Origin: Axinella damicornis
Taxonomy: Eukaryota; Porifera; Demospongiae; Axinellida; Axinellidae
Assembly (NCBI GenBank): GCA_963931865.1
Contig: OZ007505.1
Coordinates: 2,775,694 to 2,839,693 of the forward strand
DNA: 64,000 nucleotides
Reading direction: 5' to 3'
Shown here: positions 53,801 to 62,959 of the stretch, piece by piece
How positions within the stretch are numbered: position 1 is the first letter of the stretch
Layout of the letters: every line of letters starts with the position of its first letter
Made by a program: the position numbers and the translations under genes
Notes under the pieces: model-generated
Database searches by the model: none
What the model was told of the DNA's origin: nothing
What the model saw: the letters and a program-made list of their open reading frames with translations, nothing else

Positions 53801-56800
53801 CCATCAAGGCCTTCACTGATCTCTACACCAATGCTAGCACCACGTACCTCACCCTCCAAGCTGGAGCCATCACAGACATGGTGAGCAATCCTTCCTTGCC
53901 TGTCGAAGGTCTCCGTGTCAGCATGTTCATGAGTGACACCACTGATCCATATCTAGTGAGCTACAATATTGACATGAACAGCGGCGAACTCTTCCTAACG
54001 TTCTCAGAAACAGTTGATATCTCATCGTTTCTCCTTCCCCGATTCACTTTGCAATCTTACTCAACAGTATCCTATGATAATCCCACATCATTCCATACTT
54101 TCACTGAGGGTTCCATTGCCATCAGTCCTGATACAGCTAACATGCTAGACAACAGGATTGCCATCGTAAACATCTCCCTAAATGATCTCAATGAGATCAA
54201 GCAGAAGAGAATTGCAGACAGCCGAGACACAACATGGCTTGTGATTGCTGAAGGAGCTCTAGTGGACAACAACCTGCAGCCAGTGGTACCCATTGTGAAT
54301 GGCATCAATGCCCTCCAAGTTAAGAACCATACAGCCGACACTACCCAACCTGTCCTAGAGGCCTACAGCTTATCTCTGAACGAAGGAACCATAGTGCTTA
54401 GTTTCTCAGAGACGGTAGATGCCGTCACTCTCCAGGTAACGGAACTGAGTCTTCAGAACGCCGATACTGACTCCACCCAGACGTACACCCTCACTTCCAG
54501 CAGCCTGTACCAGCCTGAGGTACTGTCCATTGATGGTGCTGGCACATTCTACAGTGGCAGTGGACTAACAAGTGGCAGTGGAAGTGGCTTACCAATGCTG
54601 GAGCTTTTGTCCGTGAATGAGACGATGGATTTCAATATGACAGAGATGGGCAGTAGCAGTGGCAGTGGCAGTGGTATTGATATGGCAATGTTTCTCCCAC
54701 TCTCCAGCTTCAATTCCCCCGTCCTGACCATTTATCTCAGTCATGATGATCTGAACGCCATCAAGGCTCTCACGGAACTGGCTACTCGCAGGAGAGACTC
54801 CTACCTCAGCTTCACTTCTGCAGCCATCCAGGACATGGTTGGAAACAGAGTGGAGGAGGTTAACACATCACAGGCTAGCAATTACACTGCAGATACAACA
54901 CGACCAGAGCTTAGAATGTTCAGCATTGACTTGGACTCGGGAAACCTCACTTTAACGTTCACTGAAACTGTTAACGTCAGCTCACTTGACGTAACACAGA
55001 TCACATTGATCAATGCTGTGTGTAGTGGAATGAACTACACTCTCACTTCGTACCCACCCTATCCCAACACATCAGAATCTTTCAGCCCAGATGGGCCTAC
55101 AGTTGTGATACAGCTAGGCCATGAAGACCTTGATGCTGTTAAAAACATCCGGGATCTGGCAACCAGCAGGGCAGATACACTTCTCTACTTGAGCAATGTG
55201 TCTGTTTTTGACAATGCTGGCAATGCTGTTGTGGGTAGGGATCCCTGTGATTCACCAAGAGTGAGAGAATTTGTGCAAGACACCACCAGACCACAGCTCA
55301 CAAGCTTTGATCTTGATTTGGACGATGGAAGACTGATTCTGACATTCTCTGAGACAGTTAAAATCATTGATTCACTTCGTGTAACACAGATCACATTGCA
55401 GTCAGCACCAGTGGCCTTGGGGGATAACCTGACCCAATACAGTCTCACAGATATAGAGCCTTTCCTCTCCAGCTCAGTGGATGATGACAATCGTGTTGTA
55501 ACTGTGATGCTCGGCTTCACTGATCTGAATGCCATCAAGTATCGTTCCGATCTAGCTACATCAAGAAATGACACTTTCATCTCTATCACTGAGTTTGCAG
55601 TTGTAGACTTGAACAACAATCGAGTGGAGGCCACTCCACAACACTCGGGGTTGCCAGTCAGGATCCATACTCCAGATACAACCAGCCCTGTTCTACTCAA
55701 CTACACTCTGGATATGGACTCCACCACACTTATTTTGACGTTCAATGAAACTGTCAATACCTCCTCACTCGATGTGAGCCAGATATCTATCCAGCATGAC
55801 GTCGCCTCCTCTGCAAACTACCACTCCTCTCCGAGACCTCTCACTCCAGGGGCAGACCAAACCCACACCCTCAGTGACAATGGCCATGTTGTCATTATCC
55901 ACCTCGGTTCCTTGGACAGAAACGAAATCAAGAGGAGACAGAATCTGGCTATCTCTGAGGTTACAACCTACCTTACTGCCACACCCCGTGCCATTAGGGA
56001 CATGAATGGGAACCCATTTTCTGCAATCACTGATGGCTCAGCACAGCAGGTGGCTACCTACATTGCAGATGACAACCCACCCTTGATAACTAACCTCACT
56101 GTAAACATGGATGCCGGAACCTTTATCCTCACATTCAATGAGACAGTAAATGCCAGTACACTCCTCCTTGATGCACTGACCTTTCAAGATGGTGAAACTC
56201 GGGAAGAGACAAACTTCACCCTGAGTGGAGGCAGCAGCTCACAGTCAGACAGCACCATCATAGCAGTTGACTTCACAATTGAAGACTTCAATGAGATCAA
56301 AAAACTCACCCTCTGCCGTGAGAGCGGGAACTGTTTCTTGCTCCACGAGTATGCTGCCATCTTTGACATGGTAAACAACCCTATACAGCTTCGATCGGAT
56401 GGGTTTGGCCTGCAAGCTGTAGAGTACGTAGCAGACAGTACAAGTCCAGAGCTTGTGAGATTTGACACCAATCTCACTGCTGAGACAATCACACTGACGT
56501 TCACTGAAACAGTGAACGCTAGCAGCCTCAATTTCTCTGCTATAACACTGCAAGACTTCTTTGAAGGTACGTACAGCTACACACTAACTGGAGGCACCGT
56601 ACAGGAGGAGGATAGCACGGTGATCACATTCCGGTTCACTCTCGAGGACCTCAATGCTATCAAGAAAAACACTGACATCTTTAGTGCTCGTACAAACTCA
56701 TGGCTCACGTTTACTGAGTACACCATCCACGATATGGCACTCAATCCGAACTATGTCACTCCGATCCTAAACACCACTGTCCTTGAAGAAGGCATTGTGA

Positions 56801-59800
56801 CGACAGTGTACTACCCGGACCTTGTACCTCCAGAACTGCAGGCCTTTGACCTCAACCTCACCTCAAATCTGCTGACTCTCTACTTCTCTGAGACTGTACT
56901 TGCTAGGAGCCTCAGCATAGACCAGATCACACTCCAGAATAGACAGAGTCGAGCTGACGCTACTGAATGGCACACACTCCAGATGGGAGACCTACCTCTT
57001 TATAGCCTACTACCCAGCAATGAAGACTATCATGTTCTGATTGTTGAACTCGGTCTGAATGATACAAACAGTGTAAAGGTATTTGCAGATCTGGCTACTC
57101 ATGTGAATAATACCTACATTGTTATCACCTCTGATGCGATTGTCGACATGAATCGAAACCCCATTGTACCCATCTCCGTAAGCGGTGCTGTGAGAGTGAG
57201 GACACTGTATGTGGACATGATTCCACCCCAGCTGCTTTCATTTGAGCTGGATCTCGACTCTGGTGAGCTGATACTGACATTCTCGGAGACCATCAATGCT
57301 AGCTCGCTGAGAGTGGACCAACTACGGTTGCAGTCCACGCAAGATGGCAGTGATACCTACTGGCAGCTGACTGCCGTTGAAGCCTTCTCACCTAACAATA
57401 CTGCAGCAGTGAATAGGAGCACAGGTGTCTTGTCACCAGAATTTGGTTCTGGGATGGGATCAGGTCTAGCGTCCACTTCAGGTTCTGGCTCCAGTTCTGC
57501 TTTCTTTGCAAGTGGTTTGGAACCAGGTTCCCAGAATGTGTCCGCTCAGAATGTCACTGACAATGAAAGTGTACCTAACCACAGTTTCACCACCAGCCCA
57601 AACCACCCAATCGTGGTCATACAATTGGGATTTGTTGACCTCAACGAAATAAAGCGGCTCACAGATCTTGGAACTGTGGTTGATAACACCTACCTCTCTT
57701 TAACACCAGATGCCTTCACAGACATGAACGGAAACGCTATTGTTGAAGTTCCACCATACAATGCCACCCAAGCCTCAGCGGTCTACGCTGATGACACTCC
57801 ACCCCAACTTGTCTCCTTCAGTCTCAATCTGACCTCAGAACTCCTATCACTGACATTTGATGAAACTGTGAATGCCAGCTCTCTGCAGCCAGAGAACATC
57901 GTCATACAAGAAGCAGAATACACACATCTTGTTTCACTGATTTCTTGGTACCAGCTCCAAGGAGGGACTGGACCGTTGATGGACGATAACATCATCGCCA
58001 TCCAGCTTGACATCAACGATTTGAACAAGCTGAAACAGATGACACGTATTGCCACTTCAAGAAATAACACCTACATCACATTTGCTTCTGATCTGATTGC
58101 AGATCTGAGTGGAAATCAGGTCGTAGAGATCATCAATGGCCGTGGAGTACAAGTGACCACATTCACTGAGGACCGTATTAGGCCAGAACTGGTGGCATTC
58201 CATTTGGATATGGACTTAGGGCAGCTTCACCTGACATTCAACGAAACAGTGAACGCTAGCAGTTTTGATGTAACACAGATCGTCCTACAGGACGATAGGA
58301 CCAATCTAATGAACAGAACGAGGCAACTGACACCAGGATCCACTGACATACTGGGCCTTGACGATACAATCATCTCCGTGCAACTGGGAGATTCTGACCT
58401 CAATCTCATCAAGGCCACAGAAATGTTCGGCTTGAACACTGCAGACACTTGGATTGTGGTGACAGACGGGCTCGTTTCTGACATGAATAACAACCCAGTG
58501 GTTGCAGTGCCGGACGGAAGAGCATTGAAAGCAGCAAACTTTACAGCAGATGTAACCAGACCCTTCCTGCTGTCCTACCACTTTGACTTCATCGTTGAAG
58601 AAATGACTCTCCATTTCAATGAGCCTATTAACGTATCCATGATCAACTACACTGCAATCACCGTACAGGATGCACTCCAAGCAAATGACTTTTACCCTCT
58701 AACTGGGGGCACAGCAACCTCTTACAACAACAGTCTTACAATCGTGATCACGTTCGATGAACAGGACATAGACTTCTTCAAAATGCATCCAAGTTTGACT
58801 ACTTCTGTTGATGACACCCACCTGACAATCACACAGGATGCCTTCTATGATCTGGCCACCGTGCCCAATCCTGTCATACCGCTAATCAATGGAGTCAATG
58901 CCACCCAGGTTAGCAGCTTCTCATACTACAATGCTCCAGTGTTCACTTCAGTGACCCCCACGGCTGGTCGATCTATCGGTGGCACAGTGCTGACAGTCTC
59001 AGGTGGTAACTTTGGATCCTTACCTGGAGAAGTTGGTGCAAGGCAGGTTGATGTTTTGATTGATTTTGTGCTCACCATTAATACCACAGTAGTTGAGTCC
59101 AACACAACTCTGAGTGCTATCACCCCACCTGCTAGAAATCCTGGAGCGATTGGAATACCTCTCACCCTAACAATTACTGTTGACAACAGTGCCCTAATGC
59201 TGAACATCTCCGAGGCCTTCACATACATTCCACCACCGGAAATCACCAGTCTCTTCCCAGTAGCAGGGACACAGTTTGGAGGCACGCTACTCACCATATA
59301 TGGAAACAATTTTGGCCCTTCAACTGCCTCAGGGCAAGGTCCTGAAGTCACAGTATCAATTGATGCTATCTCATGCAGTAATGTGACCGTCATAAACAGT
59401 ACAGTTCTGGCATGTATTACACCTGAGCTTGATCCAATAACTCACAATGTTACTGTAACAGTGGACCAGGTTCCTGTGACGGATGTGCATGCATTCAGGA
59501 CTTTGGAAAGAGCCTCAGTTGTTAGCATCACACCAGACTCTACGTACAGAGACTTACCGACTTCTGTGAACATTACTGGAGATGGCTTTGGCCCCACTAC
59601 CTCTTCACGGAACACACACCCAGTCCGAGTGTTCCTCGTGTCCCAGTTCAACATGTCCGAGTGCTCTGACCCAATTGTGCTCATTGAAGATACCCTCATT
59701 ACTTGCCAAGTGGAGCCCAACCTCGGCCCGTCCACTGTTGTGATCATTGTTGACGGGATAGAAAGCCAGCCTTCCCCCGACGTGATATTCTTTCATTATG

Positions 59801-60261
59801 ACGATGCTGGAAACTTTTCGTTTGAAGTTGAAGAGTTCTTTGTATCTGAGAGAGACCTGTTTGCCAATGTAACCGTCATTCGACACAACTACCCAGAGTT
59901 TGCCAGTCCAGCTAACGTGTCCATCATGGCGTACGATGGAAGTGCTGTTTCTGGTTCACATTTTGATGCCACAAACCAAACCAGATACATGGCATACTCG
60001 GAGAACAGCATCATCTTCCAGATTCGCATCACCGCTGCTTCCTTCCTTCCTAATCAACTCCGCAAGGGAGTTGAAGACGATGTCTCAATAAATCTCTCCA
60101 TAACAGATGTTGTTCCTCTACATGGGAGTGCAGTTGTTGAGAGGCGTGAGGCTATTCTGACCATCAAAGCCGTTTGCCAAGTTGTCAGCAATGTGTGCAT
60201 AGCAGACTGGAACATACTGCTCAACCAAGTCGTGTACTACCGTCTTGACGAGCTCCCATAG
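7530..60261 (+). CDS. Giant Ig-like-repeat/TIG/Calx-beta protein, whole CDS
   Basis: Join 7530-7654, 11420-18069, 18287-29749 and 29990-60261. The lengths sum to 48,510 nt, exactly 16,170 codons with the stop, and every junction restores the repeat sequence, which strongly supports the splicing. The 5' end is incomplete. The protein is about 119 full repeats plus one partial, then three IPT/TIG domains and a Calx-beta domain. It has no internal membrane segment, few cysteines, many Asp and Asn-x-Ser/Thr sites, and Ser-Gly-rich inserts. I infer an extracellular matrix, adhesion or surface-coat protein. The repeat resembles bacterial-type Ig-like modules (the Big_5/SbsA style: DTTPP start, FSEPV strand, D-x-x-GN end), which is family-level inference, not a database result. 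No name is assigned. Confidence 0.85.
9355..9992 (+). repeat. Duplicated intronic block, copy A
   Basis: It begins accagcttgcgcttacagct, passes a 37-base poly-C run (9445-9481), then carries about three tandem units of 91-97 bp built on catgaggtcactttggtggc, agttgtctctcactc and aagggacacctaaa. It ends near ttgattctggctg. Copy B has the same order about 1.2 kb downstream. Confidence 0.9.
10562..11134 (+). repeat. Duplicated intronic block, copy B
   Basis: Same start (accagcttgcgcttacagct), the same poly-C position (here 55 C at 10658-10712) and the same end as copy A, but one fewer internal tandem unit. Copies differ by scattered substitutions and the unit count, so the duplication is moderately old. 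Confidence 0.9.
11322..11370. repeat. Short foldback, copy 2
   Basis: tagcctcgttcccaggccc (11322-11340) pairs with gggcctgggaatgaggcta (11352-11370), loop 11 nt. Same family as 4061-4117. It lies only about 50 bp before the acceptor at 11419, so a hairpin in the pre-mRNA would sit in the branch-point region. Confidence 0.8.
11420..18069 (+). CDS. Giant protein, exon with repeats 1-16
   Basis: The acceptor is ccactctag|g; the open frame continues upstream of the first in-frame Leu/Met-type start, so 11420 is the exon edge, completing Arg with the previous AG. It encodes the second half of the partial repeat (TLTLSG, VKFYLTESDLRTLKL, LDSYLSIAS) and then 16 repeats starting DSTRPQV, DTTGPQL, DVAPPEV and so on. 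A Ser-Gly insert (SSSGSGSGSG) is at 16521-16550. CX5C loops are at 11940-11960, 15303-15323 and 15675-15695. The donor is GAAG|GTGAGT at 18069/18070, phase 1. The last bases of the open frame beyond the donor (Val-Cys runs) are intronic (GT)n, not protein. Confidence 0.92.
18070..18286 (+). other. Intron of giant gene, 217 bp
   Basis: Starts gtgagt followed by a (TG)n run (18083-18114) and ends in a CA-rich tract before acacag. Phase 1: G plus AT gives Asp (…RQYFE-D-LTCSG…). The open frame of the next exon begins inside this intron as His/Thr runs, which are not protein. Confidence 0.9.
18287..29749 (+). CDS. Giant protein, exon with repeats 17-46
   Basis: An 11,463-bp exon, open throughout, with 30 repeat starts from DTTQPLL to DVIQPEI; the last repeat is cut by the next intron inside its LTGG motif. 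It carries Ser-Gly inserts at 20790-20823, 25608-25646 and 28552-28577. Typical repeats keep all consensus blocks (for example LTFSETVN, DLNEIKRL, ATS..NTYLS, DMNGN). Repeats near 22150 and 29530 have the FDLAL-type variant instead of DMNGN and start the three-repeat signature described in the findings. The donor is ACTG|GTGAGT at 29749/29750, phase 1. Confidence 0.92.
29750..29989 (+). other. Intron of giant gene, 240 bp
   Basis: Starts gtgagt, contains two (GT)n stretches and a 25-base poly-G run at 29865-29889, and ends ttgtccctcatag. It interrupts the LTGG motif exactly between LT-G and G, phase 1. Open frames through it on either strand are low-complexity Cys-Val or Thr-His products of the simple repeats. 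Confidence 0.9.
29865..29889. repeat. Poly-G tract (25 G)
   Basis: Pure G run inside the 240-bp intron, after (GT)n. A G-rich RNA stretch here could form a quadruplex near a short intron's centre; this is inference. Confidence 0.95.
29990..60261 (+). CDS. Giant protein, 30.3-kb terminal exon
   Basis: The acceptor ctcatag|gt restores GG of LTGG and the frame stays open for 10,089 codons to TAG at 60259-60261. It holds the end of repeat 46, then 73 repeat starts (DTTQPQI at about 30204 to DVTRPFL at about 58549), then three TIG domains (58933-59802), a Calx-beta domain (59803-60180) and a short tail with a Cys pair. Ser-Gly inserts lie at 30392, 35463, 37515, 38353, 39991, 50838, 54550, 54648 and 57445. 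There is no transmembrane segment or hydrophobic GPI-like tail at the C terminus. No good GT donor is visible in the last 150 bases, so I take this as the true terminal exon. It is longer than the roughly 17-kb titin exon I know of in human. Confidence 0.92.
58933..59802 (+). other. Three tandem IPT/TIG domains
   Basis: TIG1 58933-59229 begins APVFTSVTPTAG and has GGTVLTVSGGNFG. TIG2 59230-59500 begins PPPEITSLFPVAG and has GGTLLTIYGNNFGPS. TIG3 59503-59802 begins RASVVSITPDS and has TSVNITGDGFGPTT. The P-x-x-G / G-G-T-x-L-T-I / G-x-N-F-G pattern is typical of IPT/TIG Ig-like folds found in plexins, Met-type receptors and fibrocystin-like surface proteins. They are distinct from the upstream repeats and probably mediate protein contacts at the C-terminal end. 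Confidence 0.85.
59803..60180 (+). other. Calx-beta domain
   Basis: FSFEVEEFFVSERD opens the domain, followed by ANVTVIRHN, a central YDGSAVSGSHFDAT and the closing REAILTIKAVCQ strand. F-x-F-x-x-x-x-x-x-V-x-E, the G-S-A-V-x-G-x-x-F/Y-x-x core and the I-x-D loop are hallmarks of Calx-beta modules, which bind Ca2+ in exchangers, integrin beta4 and VLGR1. Sponge aggregation-factor proteins also carry Calx-beta modules, which makes an adhesion role worth testing, but one domain is not enough to call this an aggregation factor. Confidence 0.8.
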
Positions 60262-61345
60262 CAACCTCACCACTTAGTAAACACCCCCGACTCTTAATTA
60301 CAAAATTACTATTACCAGTGCATTGGATTGTGTATTTTGGACAATGGAACAATACCTTTAACCATGTGGAACGTAGCTTACAAGTGTATACGTAGTTGTT
60401 TTGGTTGTCCTGGTATAGTATATTTTTTTAACTCGAATATACAGCTGCGGTACATTAGAACATGGACATGATTCTGTATAGCCACAGGTACCCATGTATA
60501 CATTATATATCTTTTGTAATCCAAAGCTCATATATTATACACATTTGCTGAAAGGATTAGATATTTTTTTGAAACTATAACAATGCTCACGTGGGTGGGA
60601 GGAACTTGAGGGGGCGGAGAGTACATTGTAATAGCAATCAGTTTCATTTCCAGAATGGGAATGAGACATGCACATGGTGTAATGGCACTAGCATGTGACC
60701 ACAACATCTTGTGCATGTCTATAGCTGTGCATATGCTTACAAATAATAGAAATCTATATGCACCATGCATGCAATCCGGGGGATTTGATCCTGTATTACG
60801 TAACTCTGGCAATCTCTTGCTCTGCCGTGCACCCCAGCCAGCTTCCTAAGTGAGGTTAATGTGGATTGTCATAATATATCACAGTACGTATATATTACTT
60901 TTGCTCTGATGTTCAATTCCAAGACCAATACTCCACTGGTCTTGGAATGAAACCAGTACCCCCCTCACAGTGGAATGTTAACTATACAGAATTGAGATTA
61001 TAAAAACATGTATGCATAGAGAAACAATTATGGTTTGTTCACATACAAACTCAACCAGATGTTTTACTCCAGAGCCAACCCTCAGATGGAACAATGAACT
61101 GTACACAGAACTAACAATAATATTATCACAAATACAAACAGTATAACCGATAACCCTTCAATTCTAAACAAGGAAACAGGAAACCAACGATATAAATAAG
61201 TACAAAGTTGAGTGTTCAATTCGAAACTGGATTACTACAAGCATGTTGCTAACCAGGAGTGTGGAAATATAGCTAGCTACCTTGTACAAACTCAATCCTT
61301 GCGGTTCAGAGTTGACTGAGACTGTGGATATAGACAGTATGAGTT
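60262..61345. other. 3' flank between convergent genes
   Basis: No gene. No canonical AATAAA is visible after the giant gene's stop; aatata near 60437 is the closest variant I see. A perfect 12-bp hairpin (attccaagacca / tggtcttggaat, 60916-60927 and 60937-60948) lies in the shared 3' interval. Confidence 0.6.
60916..60948. repeat. Perfect 12-bp hairpin, 9-nt loop
   Basis: attccaagacca pairs with tggtcttggaat. It lies between two convergent gene ends, so it could be part of either 3' UTR. No T-run follows. Confidence 0.6.
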
Positions 61346-61566
61346 TTAAGCAGCTGTCTTGCACGGGACTGTGTTGAATTCATGATGTGACAAAGTAACC
61401 TTCCGCTGCACGTGATAGTAGCGAGCCAAGATCCCAACGCACACTGCCAGCACGACAGCTGCAACAAAGACTGCCACGCCGATAACAGTCACTGTTAGCC
61501 ACACAAACAACTGTGATTCAGGAGCGACAACAGGTCGGTTCACAGGAACTACGAATTCTGTAGTAC
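61346..61566 (-). CDS. Last exon of single-pass membrane protein
   Basis: On the minus strand an acceptor (ctcttccaatgtcag) opens the exon in phase 1 at 61566. It reads TTEFVVPVNRPVVAPESQ, then a strong hydrophobic span (LFVWLTVTVIGVAVFVAAVV, then LAVCVGIL), a basic stop-transfer ARYYHVQRK and a short cytoplasmic tail to a TAA at 61346. This is the typical C-terminal exon of a type I membrane protein. The ectodomain exons must lie to the right (above 61566), possibly outside the window; none could be recognised. Partner and function are unknown. The gene converges on the giant gene with about 1.1 kb between their stops. Confidence 0.65.
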
Positions 61567-62880
61567 CTGACATTGGAAGAGAGTTAAAACAAAGATCAAT
61601 TTTGAGAGAGACAGTCAGGTAGGTAGAAATTAAGGTTAGGTGGTATATAAGGCGAAACAGGGGGGATACAATTACTACCACCTGGAGAAATTCTCCCATT
61701 CATGCAACCCCCCACTTCCAGTTCCAACAATTTATACAGGCTTCGGGTGACCATCAATCATGAGCAGCCAGACACACAAAACAAACTAGAATAGAGCAGC
61801 TTCGACACAGGGTTTTCGTTTTCGATCAGGTTGTTGATGAATATCAGTAGCTCATCTGGAAATGCCTGGGGTGATGAGGCTAAACATACCACTGCCACCA
61901 CCATGGCATGAACATGAACACCAAAAAAGGTTACAATTTTCCAAACACCTGTATTGGGAATAGGTCACTCCCCAACACCTGATTGTACTGAAACCATGGC
62001 AACAGTGGTATCAGTACACATTGTTTACTTTACTCCTTCACTCTGCTTTTGACCACAGGCTATGTTATCAGAGGTAACATGATTGGAATGCAGTTGAGCC
62101 ATTGTTAAACACTTTGCCCAACAGCTGTCAACATGTGTTCATGGTTCCCTCTCCACTTATCTAGCAAAACACAACTGTTTGCAGCTCAATTTAACCATAG
62201 ACCACAAGCAAAGTTAAACCTTCCACCAAACCAATTAAACCATACATATGTAGTCTGTTTCAAATATCTTTGGTGGTTACCATGGTTACCATGGTTTACC
62301 ATGTACCACAATCCTGCATGGACAAAGTAACGTAGGGATATTTGAAAACATCATACTGTGGTTTCATGAAATCTTGCAATATTGACAATTGACCAGGTCA
62401 TGTGCCATTCCAGTCACCTTGGGCCAATGTGTGCCAGTGTTTACAGCGGTGGAGGATGATCAGGGGCTCAACTCGGAGAGAGTATATAGTAGGCAATGTA
62501 AGCACCTCTGGAGATTGAAAACTGTCACACGCCTGCACTTGGTCTCCACCTGACTTGCAGGCATTAGCACTACAGTTGACTGTCTATTTTGCGGAAGAGT
62601 TGACCAAAGCAGAGTTGCTATAACATCCTGTCCATTGTCTCGGAAACACCATCCAGTAGCGATATAAAGTGGTCAGCAATTGGCCAGGGTTTAAAGTTCT
62701 AACAAGATAGGTTTTAGCACATGCGCAATAGCATACAGCGAAATCCAATTCGATTTTGCAAGATTCATATCAACCACAATTGTCTGCATGGGGAAGAGGC
62801 TATGCTGCAACCATGCAATAAGTATGTGGCTGAATCAATACTGAAACTAGCTGTGCAGGTACCAACTGAGTGTCAGCCCC
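61567..62880. other. No supported feature
   Basis: Probably an intron of the minus-strand membrane-protein gene at its left end. A short ggttaccat repeat (62276-62302) is the only pattern. Frames of 65-71 codons here lack motifs. Confidence 0.4.
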
Positions 62881-62922
62881 AGACCCAAACCAACCCAACT
62901 GTGGTGGGGTTGGTTTGGGTCT
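62881..62922. repeat. Perfect 16-bp hairpin, 10-nt loop
   Basis: agacccaaaccaaccc (62881-62896) pairs perfectly with gggttggtttgggtct (62907-62922). Confidence 0.8.
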
Positions 62923-62959
62923 CGAACCAAGACTAAAACCTCAGCTATTCTTGTTACCG

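Noticed and set aside
59803..60180. Calling the gene a sponge aggregation factor
   Set aside because: Only one Calx-beta domain is present and I see no Wreath or von Willebrand type D domain; the shared domain is suggestive but not sufficient.
7530..60261. CRISPR-like or satellite array explanation for the periodic sequence
   Set aside because: The period is at the protein level (about 125-135 residues), DNA copies are widely diverged while the frame and motifs are kept, so it is a coding repeat array.
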